A DNA stretch of 64,000 bases from Lutjanus erythropterus. Lineage: Eukaryota > Chordata > Actinopteri > Lutjaniformes > Lutjanidae. The position numbers and the translations under genes were made by a program. The notes below the pieces were generated by a model, which was not told where the DNA came from, made no database searches, and was given only the letters and a program-made list of their open reading frames with translations. This document shows positions 14,401 to 35,984 of this stretch, in pieces; the first letter of the stretch is position 1, and each line of letters opens with the position of its first letter. The stretch spans positions 20,013,745 through 20,077,744 of the forward strand of contig CM034598.1 of the NCBI GenBank assembly GCA_020091685.1, written 5' to 3'.

Positions 14401-15798
14401 AGGTGAATTCACACAAAATTGCATTGTAAAGCTCCAAATGATGGACGAGCAGTTAAAAGTGAAACCCAAATGTCTCCTGTGTGTTTCTTGAGAGTTTTGA
14501 AAGGCTTTTCGGTGTTACTCGTCCATTTCTGTCCTATGACTCTGTCCAGGTTGTATGTAGCTCTAAGTACTTGGTGAGAGGAGAGACCGCTCGAGACCAC
14601 GTAGACCTGCTGCTGTCCTCCCGCTATTGGCCTCCAGTCTATGTGAGCGACTGTGCCCGTCAGGTGGCGCTCTGTGCTGACATGCAGTACCCAGAACTGG
14701 CGACCCAGATGTGGGGCAGGAACCAAGGCTGCTTCTCGGACCCTTTCGAAAAGCCAGAGGTGAGCGATTGAAGTCTTATTAGCTCACATGTCCGCTGGTT
14801 AAAATTTAAATGAATCAAAGGCCTGAGTAGAAAATGTCAACAAAGATATTCAGTTTACCATCATAGAGAAATAAAGAAACCAGAAAATATTTACATCTTA
14901 GAAGCTGAAATCAGAGAAGAGTGTTTTTTTTTATTAAAAAGATGATTCAAACCAATTAATTGCTTAGTTGTCAAAATGATATTAATCACTAGCTATTTTG
15001 ATAATCAATTAATCATTGCAGCTTTACTTCAAAATAAAAGAATTTAATGGGTTTATCAACAGATTAATATAGAAAATCTTTCCCTGGTTTTCTCTGAATT
15101 TATAAACGTCAGTCATGGAAAAAATTGTAAAACTTTAGTGGTCATTCAGAGTTAGAAAAAAAGCAGGATTTAGTCTTATTGTTTTCTGAATTCCTGTTCT
15201 TTAGTTTGTGTCGTGTGCTGAGCTACAAGAGCAGCCGTACAGCGCTGACCTGTCGTTGGTAGCAGAGAACCAGCAGGTCCACCCTATCACCAAATCCTCT
15301 GGCTGCTGGCTGGTTCATCCTCCCGGAGCAGCCCAGCAGCCTCCCGCTCTTCCTTCAGACCACCACTCAATGCTCCTGTGCCGAGATCTGGAGCCCTACG
15401 TCAGCCTGATGTCTGAGCCGCAGAAGGAGGAGGAACAGGAGGGAGCAGAACAGAAAGACGTGGACATGGACAAAGCTGAGAACGGCTCCACTGAGAAATC
15501 AGAGGACTGCTCCTCGGCAAGCCGCGCCCTTCAGCAACCTGTGGTGTTCAACAATACGGCTTACTACTACCTGTACAACCGCCTGGTAGATTTCCTCACC
15601 AGCCGGGACATTGTGAGCCAGCAGATCAACCAAGTGGTGAAGGCCTGCCAGCCTGGGGAGGTGGTGATCAGGGATGCTCTGTACAGGCTTGGAGTGGCTC
15701 AGATCAACACGGAGAAAGAGGAGGATGAAGGAAGTGGAATGGAGGGACAGACACAAGAGAGAGGGACTGAGACATATGAGGTTGTGCTTCCTGAATAA
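727..15798 (+). CDS. hmgxb3: hmgxb3, HMG-box containing protein 3 (5' end outside window)
   Basis: Eighteen plus-strand exons join in frame to 1183 codons plus stop: 727-1236, 2379-2486, 2665-2799, 2925-3163, 3283-3392, 3478-3558, 3769-3851, 4777-4887, 5023-5163, 5629-5936, 6787-6914, 10390-10521, 10615-10799, 10965-11187, 12336-12469, 14239-14358, 14550-14759, 15205-15798. Every boundary has GT/AG and the phases agree. The assignment rests on recalled similarity to vertebrate HMGXB3 (repeated RGRC..NP..C zinc ribbons, the CNYPLFKGGQ segment) and on its place beside csf1r and pdgfrb. Human HMGXB3 is longer (about 1.5 kb of codons) and starts with an HMG box, so the missing N-terminus should lie left of base 1. 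The protein is probably nuclear; its biochemical role is poorly known. Exact splice sites are inferred by eye. Confidence 0.9.
2665..3163 (+). CDS. hmgxb3: hmgxb3 zinc ribbon 1 and lysine-rich linker
   Basis: Exon 2665-2799 encodes an RRGRGRC start followed by Cys at visible residues 219, 224, 237 and 240 (C-x4-C-x12-C-x2-C), with a conserved RHKPP between the pairs. This looks like a small zinc ribbon, perhaps for DNA or protein contact. Exon 2925-3163 adds a Lys/Glu/Gln-rich, probably disordered and basic stretch. The same ribbon recurs at 5023-5163. The fold is inferred from cysteine spacing only. Confidence 0.8.
3283..4887 (+). CDS. hmgxb3: hmgxb3 linker exons between the two zinc ribbons
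   Basis: Exons 3283-3392, 3478-3558, 3769-3851 and 4777-4887 are short and splice in frame through phases 2, 1, 1, 0. They encode polar linker sequence with a recognisable RPILPAYYC patch and no domain I can name. The 4777-4887 exon uses a gtcagt donor, weaker than its neighbours. The 3852-4776 intron holds a 515 bp transposon with inverted ends. Confidence 0.75.
4115..4629. mobile_element. Short non-autonomous DNA transposon in hmgxb3 intron
   Basis: The 515 bp unit has near-perfect inverted ends: ttaaagggatagttca at the left and its complement tgaactatccctttaa at the right. Homology between the ends continues inward for about 50 bp (ctcatcctcat against its inverted counterpart near 4575). 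It has no coding capacity. This end sequence is very common in teleost genomes. The superfamily is not certain. Confidence 0.8.
5023..5936 (+). CDS. hmgxb3: hmgxb3 zinc ribbon 2 and following domain
   Basis: Exon 5023-5163 repeats the RGRGRC ribbon, with Cys at visible residues 472, 477, 490 and 493 and the same C-x4-C-x12-C-x2-C spacing plus RHKP. Exon 5629-5936 follows with a Gln/Leu-rich helical-looking segment and then a CGLCNYPLFKGGQ cysteine pair that opens the C-terminal conserved part of the protein. Two copies of the ribbon, about 250 residues apart, suggest an internal duplication. Confidence 0.8.
6787..11187 (+). CDS. hmgxb3: hmgxb3 central conserved region, possibly transposase-related
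   Basis: Exons 6787-6914, 10390-10521, 10615-10799 and 10965-11187 encode a compact hydrophobic region with conserved Cys (ICGICG), the stretch FNIGNRLLVSIDLL, and acidic and tryptophan motifs (TWPEF, DDFW). I recall that HMGXB3 carries a cysteine cluster linked to KDZ-type DNA transposases, which would make it a transposase-derived gene. That link is memory, not something shown here. The acceptor at 6787 rather than the downstream AG at 6797 is required to keep frame. Confidence 0.75.
7315..7500. repeat. Dispersed repeat, copy 1 (pairs with 43240-43440)
   Basis: The stretch around aagtttgctgtagtgtaaaatg, followed by ttctcaaatt and aaaacatgaatat, closely resembles 43255-43440 in a pdgfrb intron. 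It is an old interspersed repeat without coding capacity; ends and family are unknown. Confidence 0.5.
8067..8300. repeat. Dispersed repeat fragment (atatagcacctttcaaaac type)
   Basis: Contains tttatatagcacctttc and acaaagtgctgtacaa, a motif I recognise from abundant teleost dispersed repeats, probably retroelement-derived. No reading frame is left. The family assignment is uncertain. Confidence 0.4.
8922..9747. mobile_element. hAT-type non-autonomous element
   Basis: The right end reads gttactgtccaccactg, whose complement cagtggtggacagtaac is a common teleost hAT terminus. The left end is a decayed caatggtgaacagtag. Both flanks are dense in inverted and direct agtact/aagtac words. There is no transposase frame. 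A second left-end fragment lies at 8618-8716, suggesting nested or repeated insertion. Confidence 0.65.
11450..11960. repeat. Transposon-like repeat in hmgxb3 intron
   Basis: Begins with ttaaaggggcaatatgtaac, a start shared by many teleost short DNA elements. The right end is not clear. It has no coding content. Confidence 0.4.
12336..15798 (+). CDS. hmgxb3: hmgxb3 C-terminal exons
   Basis: Exons 12336-12469, 14239-14358, 14550-14759 and 15205-15798 end the protein with TAA at 15796-15798. The 14550 exon holds several Cys and a WPPVYVSD patch. The last exon has a Glu/Asp-rich low-complexity run and a helical segment (YYYLYNRLVDFL), and ends in EVVLPE. The 12336 exon ends directly at a (GT)n microsatellite that supplies the splice donor. 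Confidence 0.85.
12470..12498 (+). repeat. (GT)n microsatellite forming an hmgxb3 splice donor
   Basis: The exon ends at 12469 (accaag) and the intron starts directly with gtgtgtgtgtgtgtgtatctgtgtg. The donor dinucleotide is therefore the first unit of the repeat. Confidence 0.8.
13196..14110. repeat. Composite repeat with actaaa-rich flanks
   Basis: Both edges (13205-13300 and 13980-14105) are built of degenerate aactaaaact words. Between them, 13480-13800 ends in cttacatattgtacattta, which is the inverted start type of the 11450 repeat. This suggests one element inserted into another. No exon is in this intron segment. Confidence 0.45.
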
Positions 15799-17432
15799 AA
15801 ATGTCCAGGATGGACAAGCAGGAGGGAGACGCATGGACTGAATACAAAGACGGGGGAGCAGATCATACTAGGGATGTAAGAGTTACCAGAAGGTTTTGAA
15901 GTGAAACAGCGCTCACCACAAAGCAGAAGTTTGTGATTTCAGTGTTGAAGAGTACTTTGCTCTTAAACTCTCTTTACTTTTAAAGGGGTAGTTTGGATTT
16001 TTTGAAGGGCGGTTGTATCAGTTAGTTATCCATACTTAGTGTATTACCTACAGGAGATGGCTGTTGGCACACCCCCAGTTCGAGCAGGAGTACTGGTGTA
16101 GGATGCGGTGTACTGCCCAGTTAAAATGCCAGTATTAGTTTAATATTTTGACTGAGCCTTTTACGGTGGGAAATTGCCCTTACATAAGCCAAATATTGCC
16201 CTCTTTAAAGTAACCAAACTGGCAAAAATCTGTTTTTTTTTACCTCACATAACACGACAGTTGTTGGTCTATGGCTGCCTCGCTCGATTAGTTTGTTTCT
16301 GTTACAGTGTGACGTCTGTGAGTCTGAACAAAGCTTTTAAAACAGAAGTCACACAATAACTAAGCAAGTAAGGCAGCAGTAGATCAGTAACTCCTGTATT
16401 CTGCGAGGTATGAAGCCTGATTGCTTTGGAGAGAGTGATATTTGACTTACATAACGGCTGCTTCCTGTCAGAAAAGGCTGTCTGATGTCATGGTAAGGTA
16501 GTGAAAATATTCTAAAGATAGCATACACTTAAACTGATATTGAGGGGTTTTCGTTGTTGTTGTTTGTGTTTTTTTAAGGTTGCTAATTGTCATGATCGCC
16601 ATGCGCTGATTATGGATATGTACTTAATACAACCCCACTTCAAAAAATCTCAACTTTCCCTTTAATACGGAGGACCAGCCTGTACGACTGCACAAGTAAT
16701 CAGCTATGCTGTTGTCAGGTTTCACTGATGTGAAGAAAGAGGCTGAATGTGTCGTTGAAAGTGTACTGAATTAAGCAGAAATGGACCTTTATGGTAGGTA
16801 ATGAGAAAAAATGCAGAGTGGTCCGTAGTGTTTACTGTGAAGGTGCTAAAAAAAAGAAAGAGAATATCAGATTAAAGATTACAAGGTCATCTTTTAAGCA
16901 TGTCTAAATACAGTAACAATGAGTATGAGAGTAAATAAAATCAAGATGATGGAGACTGAATTTCAAATGACTAGATGAATGTAACAATATTTTGTCTTTT
17001 ACCAACAGTGTGCCAAGAGTTAAAAGCAGTGAAAGTGTGTGTGTGAATTGAGTGCTCTCCTGTGACTGAAAGAATGTAAACAGGATTTTAATAACTCACC
17101 TACTTAAAGTCTAAATGTGTATATTTAACCAAGAAAGAGTTAGTTAGTATTTATTTTCCCTTTCTTATGTACAGAGACATGTTTGCTTTACATTTTACAG
17201 TTACCTCTCATGTGCCATTTGTTGCCTTTTGGACTGATGTTTGTATTGGAAAAGTGATGATAAAATATGTATCGATCGATTGTATTGAATCATAATGGTA
17301 TCATAATGGTGATGGACCTTGTGGCCTTCACTTTATTTAGTTTTTTCTCTCAGTGAAGATCCATTCGAGGACACATGCGATCAGTTGTCTTAATTCTCTT
17401 CAAACAATCAGCTGTCAGCCTTAAAGAATAAA
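15799..17432 (+). other. hmgxb3: hmgxb3 3' UTR (probable extent)
   Basis: Noncoding DNA follows the stop. AATAAA signals occur at the stop itself (about 15794), near 16937 and at 17427-17432. The last is a reasonable end but the choice is not decidable here. The UTR would include a fold-back transposon at 15980-16665. Confidence 0.45.
15980..16665. mobile_element. Fold-back DNA transposon, copy 1
   Basis: Inverted ends about 50 bp long: ttaaaggggtagtttgga at the left against the complement of caactttccctttaa at the right, both followed by ttttttgaag and a gttgtat word. The interior (about 16185-16450) is itself a long imperfect palindrome. Related copies are at 40022-40794 and 62900-63439. 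No coding capacity. Confidence 0.75.
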
Positions 17433-20400
17433 CTGAAGATATTTAGTAGATCAGCCTGCATGAAGTGCTTTGTTAACGCTGCTCAGTAATGCTTAGTTTG
17501 CACAGCACTTCAAATTAACTAACAAGACTTTCATGAAGCTTTGAATTTGTCCAGGCAGTTGTATCGATAATCGGATCATTTGTTAAGAAGACACGTGTTC
17601 AGTAGGGACACCTACTGGTCAAAAGACATCACAGCACCCAAGTATATCATGTAGATAAAGAATATTACAATAGTTGATCAATTATATCCTGTAAATTAAA
17701 CTGCTGATGTAACAAATAAATATAAAACCATTAATGATTTTGCAGCTCTGGTCAACTTCAGTGTTTCAAAAATCTGAGTCATTAAATGATGCACTTGTAT
17801 TATCCCATGTGACTATTAGTAGCATTTAAAAAAAAATACTTTTGTGTTTCTTTCAACTGGTCTTGACTACAAATAACACTTTCATAACTCAACAGAAGTG
17901 GTGGAGAGAAACAGTCTCATGTAAGCGCCTACAAATGTAACGATGACGAGGGTTTACTTCTTCTCCTTATCTTCATCAAATCTACCCGCCAGAATTACAG
18001 TCATTCTCATACCAGTCATGTGGTATGAAAAGAGGCTTCAAACATCATCGATGTCATGGTTAGTTGAGTGAAAAAGCTCCAGATTGTGTAAAGAAGAGGT
18101 CAGGCAGTAGATGTTACTGTTACAGTAAAGAGAGGCACATACAGTGTTGTCTTTAGTTAAATTAAGAGTTGATATTTGATAATCGATAATTGTTTGTTGT
18201 TTGTTGTAAATTCACACTTAAATTTAACTTTTTCAATACTTTCTTTTATTAGTGGTGGTTATTTGTTTGCTCTGATTGTTTTAAAAAAAGCTTGAACTTC
18301 CTGTTCCACTGCAACGCTTGTGGAGTTTTTTTTTTGTTTTTTTTTTCCAAGCAAAGTCTGAATCGAGGATTTACAAGAAACGTTTGAAAAGGGGACTTTG
18401 ACCTCACTAAGATTCGGGGAAGAGAAATACTTTTTTTTATCCGAGCTGCCTGTAAACGCTTCAGGACATCTTTAGCACAGCAAAACAGTGCAGTTGGCCT
18501 CATTATTTGTGTTTAATATACTTGAAAAGAACCAAATGTTTTAAACTTTAAAAGGCGTAACATTAATGTTTGTTTGTGCTGTTGTTAATAAGATCATGTG
18601 ATGTGATCTTTTTTAACATGTGCCACAGTTATTTGGGAAAAAAAAAAAGAATTCTGAGGTGTCTCCGCTTTATGGAGAGCATCTGAAAGTGCACCTGGGA
18701 GAGGTTAGCCATCAGGACTTTCTACCAGAAAGCTCTTTTTGGCAGAAATATTTCAGTAAGAAAGCCTTTCTGATATGTGGTGAACGGTCTACTTTGAACC
18801 AAACCATGAACTTTTCTTAAACAAAGCTGTTTTGTTGCTGAAACCAAACCAAGCTGCAAGAGGAAACTGAGAAAATATTATGATAATAATTTAATAAAAG
18901 TAGTAAGTCAGTAACCTTTAAATAGGATTCAAATTTCCTCCTCTCCTGGAGGAAAATCCTGTACTTAATTCACATGTCAGGAAGTGTTCTTTCATTAAAA
19001 TGGCATCAAAGAATAAAAAGGCGATCTTTATGAGTTCAGAATTTGATGTGTTGGTTAAAGAAAAGTCATTTTAAGAGCATCAGCAGTGGAATTAAAAGAC
19101 CTGCTAAAGCGAAGGAACAGGAAAGCAAGTGCTGTTACTGGGATGCTACTTGAGGGTCGGAGTGTCACTGAAATGAAGAGGACATGTCTCAATATGAAAA
19201 TGACTTCAAAGAGTCGAGGCAAAGTTTCCATCACAGAGATAGAGGACAGAAAAAGTGAGGATGTTCCCATGAACAGCAAATTCATAAACCCGCATGTGAA
19301 GATGTACGGCCAATACACCTGACAGCAGCTGACAATACATAATTAAATTAATGATGGCAAGCTTTATATGTAATTTTACAATTAAATTATAATTTGAAAT
19401 TCAGTCAAACAGGATGATGTCGAAATAATTATTAAGTGTAATTTATTTTTCAAACTCAATATGTCTTCAGACTGAGGAAATATACAGTGATTAGTGAAAA
19501 ACTTAAGCTTGGATTACAGCAGACCAAGTGCAGATGACTCTATGACAGGTCTGGACCAGTCGTAAATTGAGTTTGTATCTGAAAGGAAATTCAAACTGTG
19601 AGAAAATTAGTGAATGTGACAAGTTCTCCTAAATCAGTCCTACAAACCACTTAAAAACAAATCTGTTCATACGAGTGGTTCTGACATGAGGCCCGTTGTG
19701 CTTCCAGGTGTCTCCGGCACCTCATACAATAAAAAGTCTGAAAGTGTCTTCAAAGAAAGAAATATGATTTTTTTTTTTTTTTTTGGTAAAACCACAAAAC
19801 AGACAACAAGCATTTAGACTTCTGGTCTCGGCGGTGGGACGAACACTTCCCTCCAAAGATTTCAGAGTTGTGCAATGTTGACAGTTACTGTGGGAAACGT
19901 TCCAGAGGAAATGCAGATTGGACATTATCCAAACAAAAATAGGAAGTGAGGAGAGAAGAACTTAAAGGCAGCACAATTTCTATACGCACAGCGAGGTGCA
20001 ACAAAGAAAGACACGCTCAGAAATATTTGGCACCACATCATAATCAGCAGGTTGTATAAACTTTACTTTGGAGTTTCAATGGTTAAAGCTTCATTCAACG
20101 CCTTTCCAGTGATTTAATTGGCAGCTTTTGCATTGATTGTCTCACTTGCACAAAAAAAAAAACAATACGTATATGAAATATTGATGTACTACTATCTACT
20201 CTACAACATTTCAGCGAAAATAAAGATAATTCTTGATTTACACCATGAGATATATACATTATTAGACATCTCACTCATGATTCATTCAGATGCAAGCATG
20301 TTTGAAATGCCTGAAGTCACACAAATTTGCAGTCTGTATTTCTCACTATAGCTTATAAGTTATTCTAAAATCTTCTTACAGTTGGCAGTGTAGGCTGACT

Positions 20401-20839
20401 GCTACATATGTATAGACATCGGTGAAGCTTACAAAACACTCATCTAACTCTACAGGAAATGAGAAGAGTAAAGTTGTGCCACACAAAAAAACAAACAAAC
20501 AAAAAAACTTTCACATTGTCAAACATGAACCATTGTTCATCTGATCCGTCACGGATCCACAGATTTCCCTGCTCAGTTCAGCTGTATTCCCTGCTCCCAA
20601 ATCACACTGAACACTGCTTAATTAATTACATTAAAGTGGAACAATCACATGTTGCCACCGACTGACAGCTACTGTAAGTGTGTCACAAGAAACACAGCTA
20701 TGACCAAAGCACAGAGAGGGAAACAACATGGTCATTCTTTGCCCTCTTCACACTCGATTTAGCATGTTTGAACCAGGAAAAAGCGCTTGTACTCTTCAGA
20801 TGTTCAATTAAAGGTGATCGGAGAATGAAACCTTGCTCA
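17433..20839. other. Convergent intergenic or 3' UTR DNA
   Basis: Lies between the 3' ends of hmgxb3 and csf1ra. It contains T-runs (18327-18350, 19768-19785) and no recognised gene. The csf1ra poly(A) site cannot be fixed: complements of AATAAA occur at several places (for example near 17330 and 19443). Confidence 0.5.
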
Positions 20840-21734
20840 CAGAGGTGGGAAGTAACTAAGTACAAATACTTTGTTACTGTAAACAGATTTTTCAGGTATC
20901 TGTACTTTACTTGAATATTTATTTTTCAGACATTTTAATTTTACTGCTTACATTTTAACACAAATATCTGTACTTTCTACTCCTTACATTTTCAAAACAG
21001 GCTCGCTACTTTATTTTTAAGGCATTTCAGGGAACTTGTTGATTATTTTTTTTATTTTGCATCATTGCACGCTGCCTTCCCAACATCAAGACCAAACACA
21101 GAGAAAAGACGTTTCCTTGTGCATCCATCGGTGTATCACACGTGGTGCAATGAGACAAAAACAATGTAAAAGACAGAATAAGAAGGAAAAAAAACATAAG
21201 ACAAAAATCAGCATTGAAGATGTAAGATGAAAATGACAGAATGACATAACATGAAAAGACGTGACGAGACGTAACAAAATTTAAGGCATGAGGGACATAA
21301 CAAGACCAAAACAGCGTGAATGACATAACAAGATGAAAAAGACAATTGATGCAACAAGACGCAACAAAACATAAACTACTTTCAACAAGATGAAAACAAT
21401 GTAACATGACATAACAAGACAGAAATTACGTAAGAAGACATAAGTTAGTTAATAAAGACGTAACAAAGCGAAACAGACAAAAGAGGGAGACTCGTCCTCA
21501 GAGAAAATGAAGTTCACTTAGCTTTGCACAGAAACAACCAGCAGAAATGTTCTTCAGAGGGCGACCTTTTACTTTTATACTTCGTGTACATTTCAGAGCC
21601 TGTGCTTTTTCACTTTTACTTGAGTAAAGAAGTTGAATTAGTACTTCTACTTTTACGAGTCCTTTTTTTTTTTTTGTAAATAATTATCTGTACTTCTACT
21701 TGAGTAACAAGTATGTGTACTTTTGCCACCTCTG
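20840..21734. mobile_element. hAT-type non-autonomous element downstream of csf1ra
   Basis: Ends are cagaggtgggaagtaac and gtacttttgccacctctg, matching inverted hAT termini (CAGAGGTGG). The flanking eight bases (cttgctca and ccagttca) agree at 5 of 8 sites, so any target duplication is decayed. The middle (21236-21470) is a degenerate array of cataacaagac-like words. No transposase. Confidence 0.75.
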
Positions 21735-22323
21735 CCAGTTCAGAGCACATAAAGACATGTAGTTCACTAAGTTTTGGATCCAGTGTTTGTGACTGTTAAG
21801 CTGCTTCCCCTACATGCAGTAAAATGGTGAAAAGGAAGCGAACCCACTGACAAAAGTGACTGAAATCTCCACAAAAACAAGACATTAATAAACATAGATA
21901 TACATATACAATATATAATTAAGGACACTCTCAGAGGAAAAGACAAACTCCTTTGAATAAACTAACAGATCACACCTCAGATACACAGAGAATACAACAG
22001 GAGTGACATCAAGGTACAGCTTTGGACGCTTGTGTGGTTTGTTGACATGTTTCCTCCTTTCATGTCTGCAGTCGGTGTTAGACGTGGCAATTTCTAGTCA
22101 TGGTCTGCAAAGAAGCAAGTCACATGCTTGCTGCAGCTGCTGGTCTGTCTGGCGAGCAGGCACGACAGGCAAAAAATAGCTGTGAAGGCGACTCCGCGAC
22201 TGTCCAGCGGTTAGAACAAGCTGTGGTACTCTGGCTACAAACTACAGCTGATTCCACTTTTCCTCATTGCTTGTTGATCGAGATACATGATTGGTTTGCT
22301 GATTGATTGGCGTGTTAGGGCTT
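21735..22323 (-). other. csf1ra: csf1ra 3' UTR, proximal part (probable)
   Basis: Noncoding sequence directly after the csf1ra stop on the minus strand. No poly(A) signal is clear in it, so the transcript probably runs further, into or past the hAT element. Confidence 0.35.
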
Positions 22324-34390
<12,067 letters not shown>

Positions 34391-34724
34391 CCTGGATCAA
34401 CTTCAAACCTGCAGTTTGAATGTTGATGTTTGCTACAAAACACTCGTCTTTGTATCTGTGGTGTTAAAGAGAGAAATGGAAAAAAAAAAGCACCTCTGAA
34501 GTTGAGCTATCACTCATCCCCCTCGTTAACTTCTCCTTTCGTTCTGGTCAGAAAAGCTTTGCCGGTAAAAATGAACAATAATCTGTTCTATCTTCTTATG
34601 TGTAAATCAGGAGAACAGACAATATGAAATACTTGGAGGAGCTTTTCATGATTACAGTTCACCTCAAAATATAATAAAGTTGTGTGGTGTGGAAGCATCA
34701 CTCAGTTATTTCAGATGTACTCAC

Positions 34725-34860
34725 CTGCAGATGTCTTCAGCCTAACAGAGGGGTGTGATACCTTCCGTGCAGTTGATGTTTCCAGCATCCAGAGCTGACA
34801 CAAGGGTCCCTTCTTCTTCCGTTTCTGTTTGCCTCTGCCCTTCTTCTGCCTGCTGCTTGT
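34725..34860 (-). promoter_or_regulatory. csf1ra: csf1ra noncoding first exon and promoter (probable)
   Basis: A good donor (ctgcag|gtgagta on the minus strand, exon edge 34725) pairs with the acceptor at 34408, implying a noncoding first exon. Upstream, about 34800-34860, the gene strand is strongly purine-rich with a CGGAAG ETS-type core and no TATA box. That resembles the TATA-less, PU.1-dependent style of mammalian Csf1r promoters (family knowledge). The transcription start is not visible and is guessed near 34860. Confidence 0.45.
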
Positions 34861-34941
34861 TTACAGTCTCTTCTTCTCAAAAGAAGTCACACAGGAAACA
34901 TGAAATCTCTAAGACAGCAAGAAGTGGTGGAGGGTGGAGGG

Positions 34942-34945
<4 letters not shown>

Positions 34946-35027
<82 letters not shown>

Positions 35028-35044
35028 ATGTGTGTGTGTGTGTG
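34946..35044. repeat. (GT)n microsatellite upstream of csf1ra
   Basis: Nearly pure GT for about 95 bp with one gtgcatgt interruption near 35026, followed by gagagagag. It starts about 90 bp upstream of the guessed csf1ra transcription start. Reading frames over it are artefacts of the repeat. Confidence 0.95.
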
Positions 35045-35319
35045 AGAGAGAGAGTGTGTTTGTGAGTTTGTGTGGAGGCGGATCACCATATCACGCTCAA
35101 CAAATTAATGAGCCACTGTCAATTTGCCCCAGAAAGGCGCAATTCTCTAGAGATATCTGTTGAGGTGAGACTAATCACCTCCATCACTGTTGAACCGTGG
35201 CTGCCAGGCGTTTCTAGCCAGGAAAGAAGCGAGGACTCGTGGGAGAGGGAAGGAAAGTCAAAGGGCTCTTAGAAATCTGACCTAGTAGTCAGAGAAAAAG
35301 CACTCAGATATGAGAGTGT

Positions 35320-35790
35320 AGAGTAAGAAAAGTCATTATGGACATATGCAGCCTCTACGGTAATTAACATTAGCCAGTCTAGTTACTTAACAGTTAACTA
35401 ATGTGTCTACTAATTATTTACTAATGGTGTTCATTTATCTAAGGTATTTGATAGTAGTGTAGTAATAGTCAGCATTAACTAACAGTTACAATAATACAAG
35501 TTAAGTAACTGTTAATGTGTCTTGTTAACATGTATTAAGGGTTTACATGTTAATTTACATAGCTAGTTAATGGTTATTGCCATAGTAACTAATGTTGATA
35601 ACATCTTTACAAACTATTAAATAATGTATAAATTAATATATTGGTTAACATGCTCAGTAAGTGATTACTAGACACATTAGTTTAACTGTCAGTTAACTGT
35701 TAATTGTTATTTCGTATTACCAAATGTTAATTAACAAATGTTAATTAATGTACCATCATTGTAAAGTGGTAGCCAAATGAGTTATGTTGT
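35320..35790. repeat. gttaact/ttaatgt-rich repeat between pdgfrb and csf1ra
   Basis: Dense in gttaac, agttaact and ttaatgt words in both orientations, ending aatgtaccatcattgtaaag. It looks like a decayed teleost DNA element; the left end is not defined. Confidence 0.4.
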
Positions 35791-35984
35791 TACAGATTAA
35801 TTAAACTAGAAATTACTGAATGTGCAGGATAGAAATTGAACTTGATATTAGTGAGACCATCAGGAATTCTCTTTAAAAAAAGGATTAATATGTTTTGCTG
35901 TTTAGTTTTCATATTTTAGTAAATTATAGGCAGAGTAAAGCAGTTACATGAATTCACACGACTGACAAAAGATGCAGACTCCCA

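Noticed and set aside
18249-18503. 84-codon minus-strand frame in the convergent intergenic region
   Set aside because: Low-complexity Lys and Phe runs arise from poly-T tracts; no conserved motif or splice context.
34755-35163. Open frames of Cys-Val or Thr-His repeats over the GT tract
   Set aside because: They are simple translations of the microsatellite in several frames and have no start context or splicing support.
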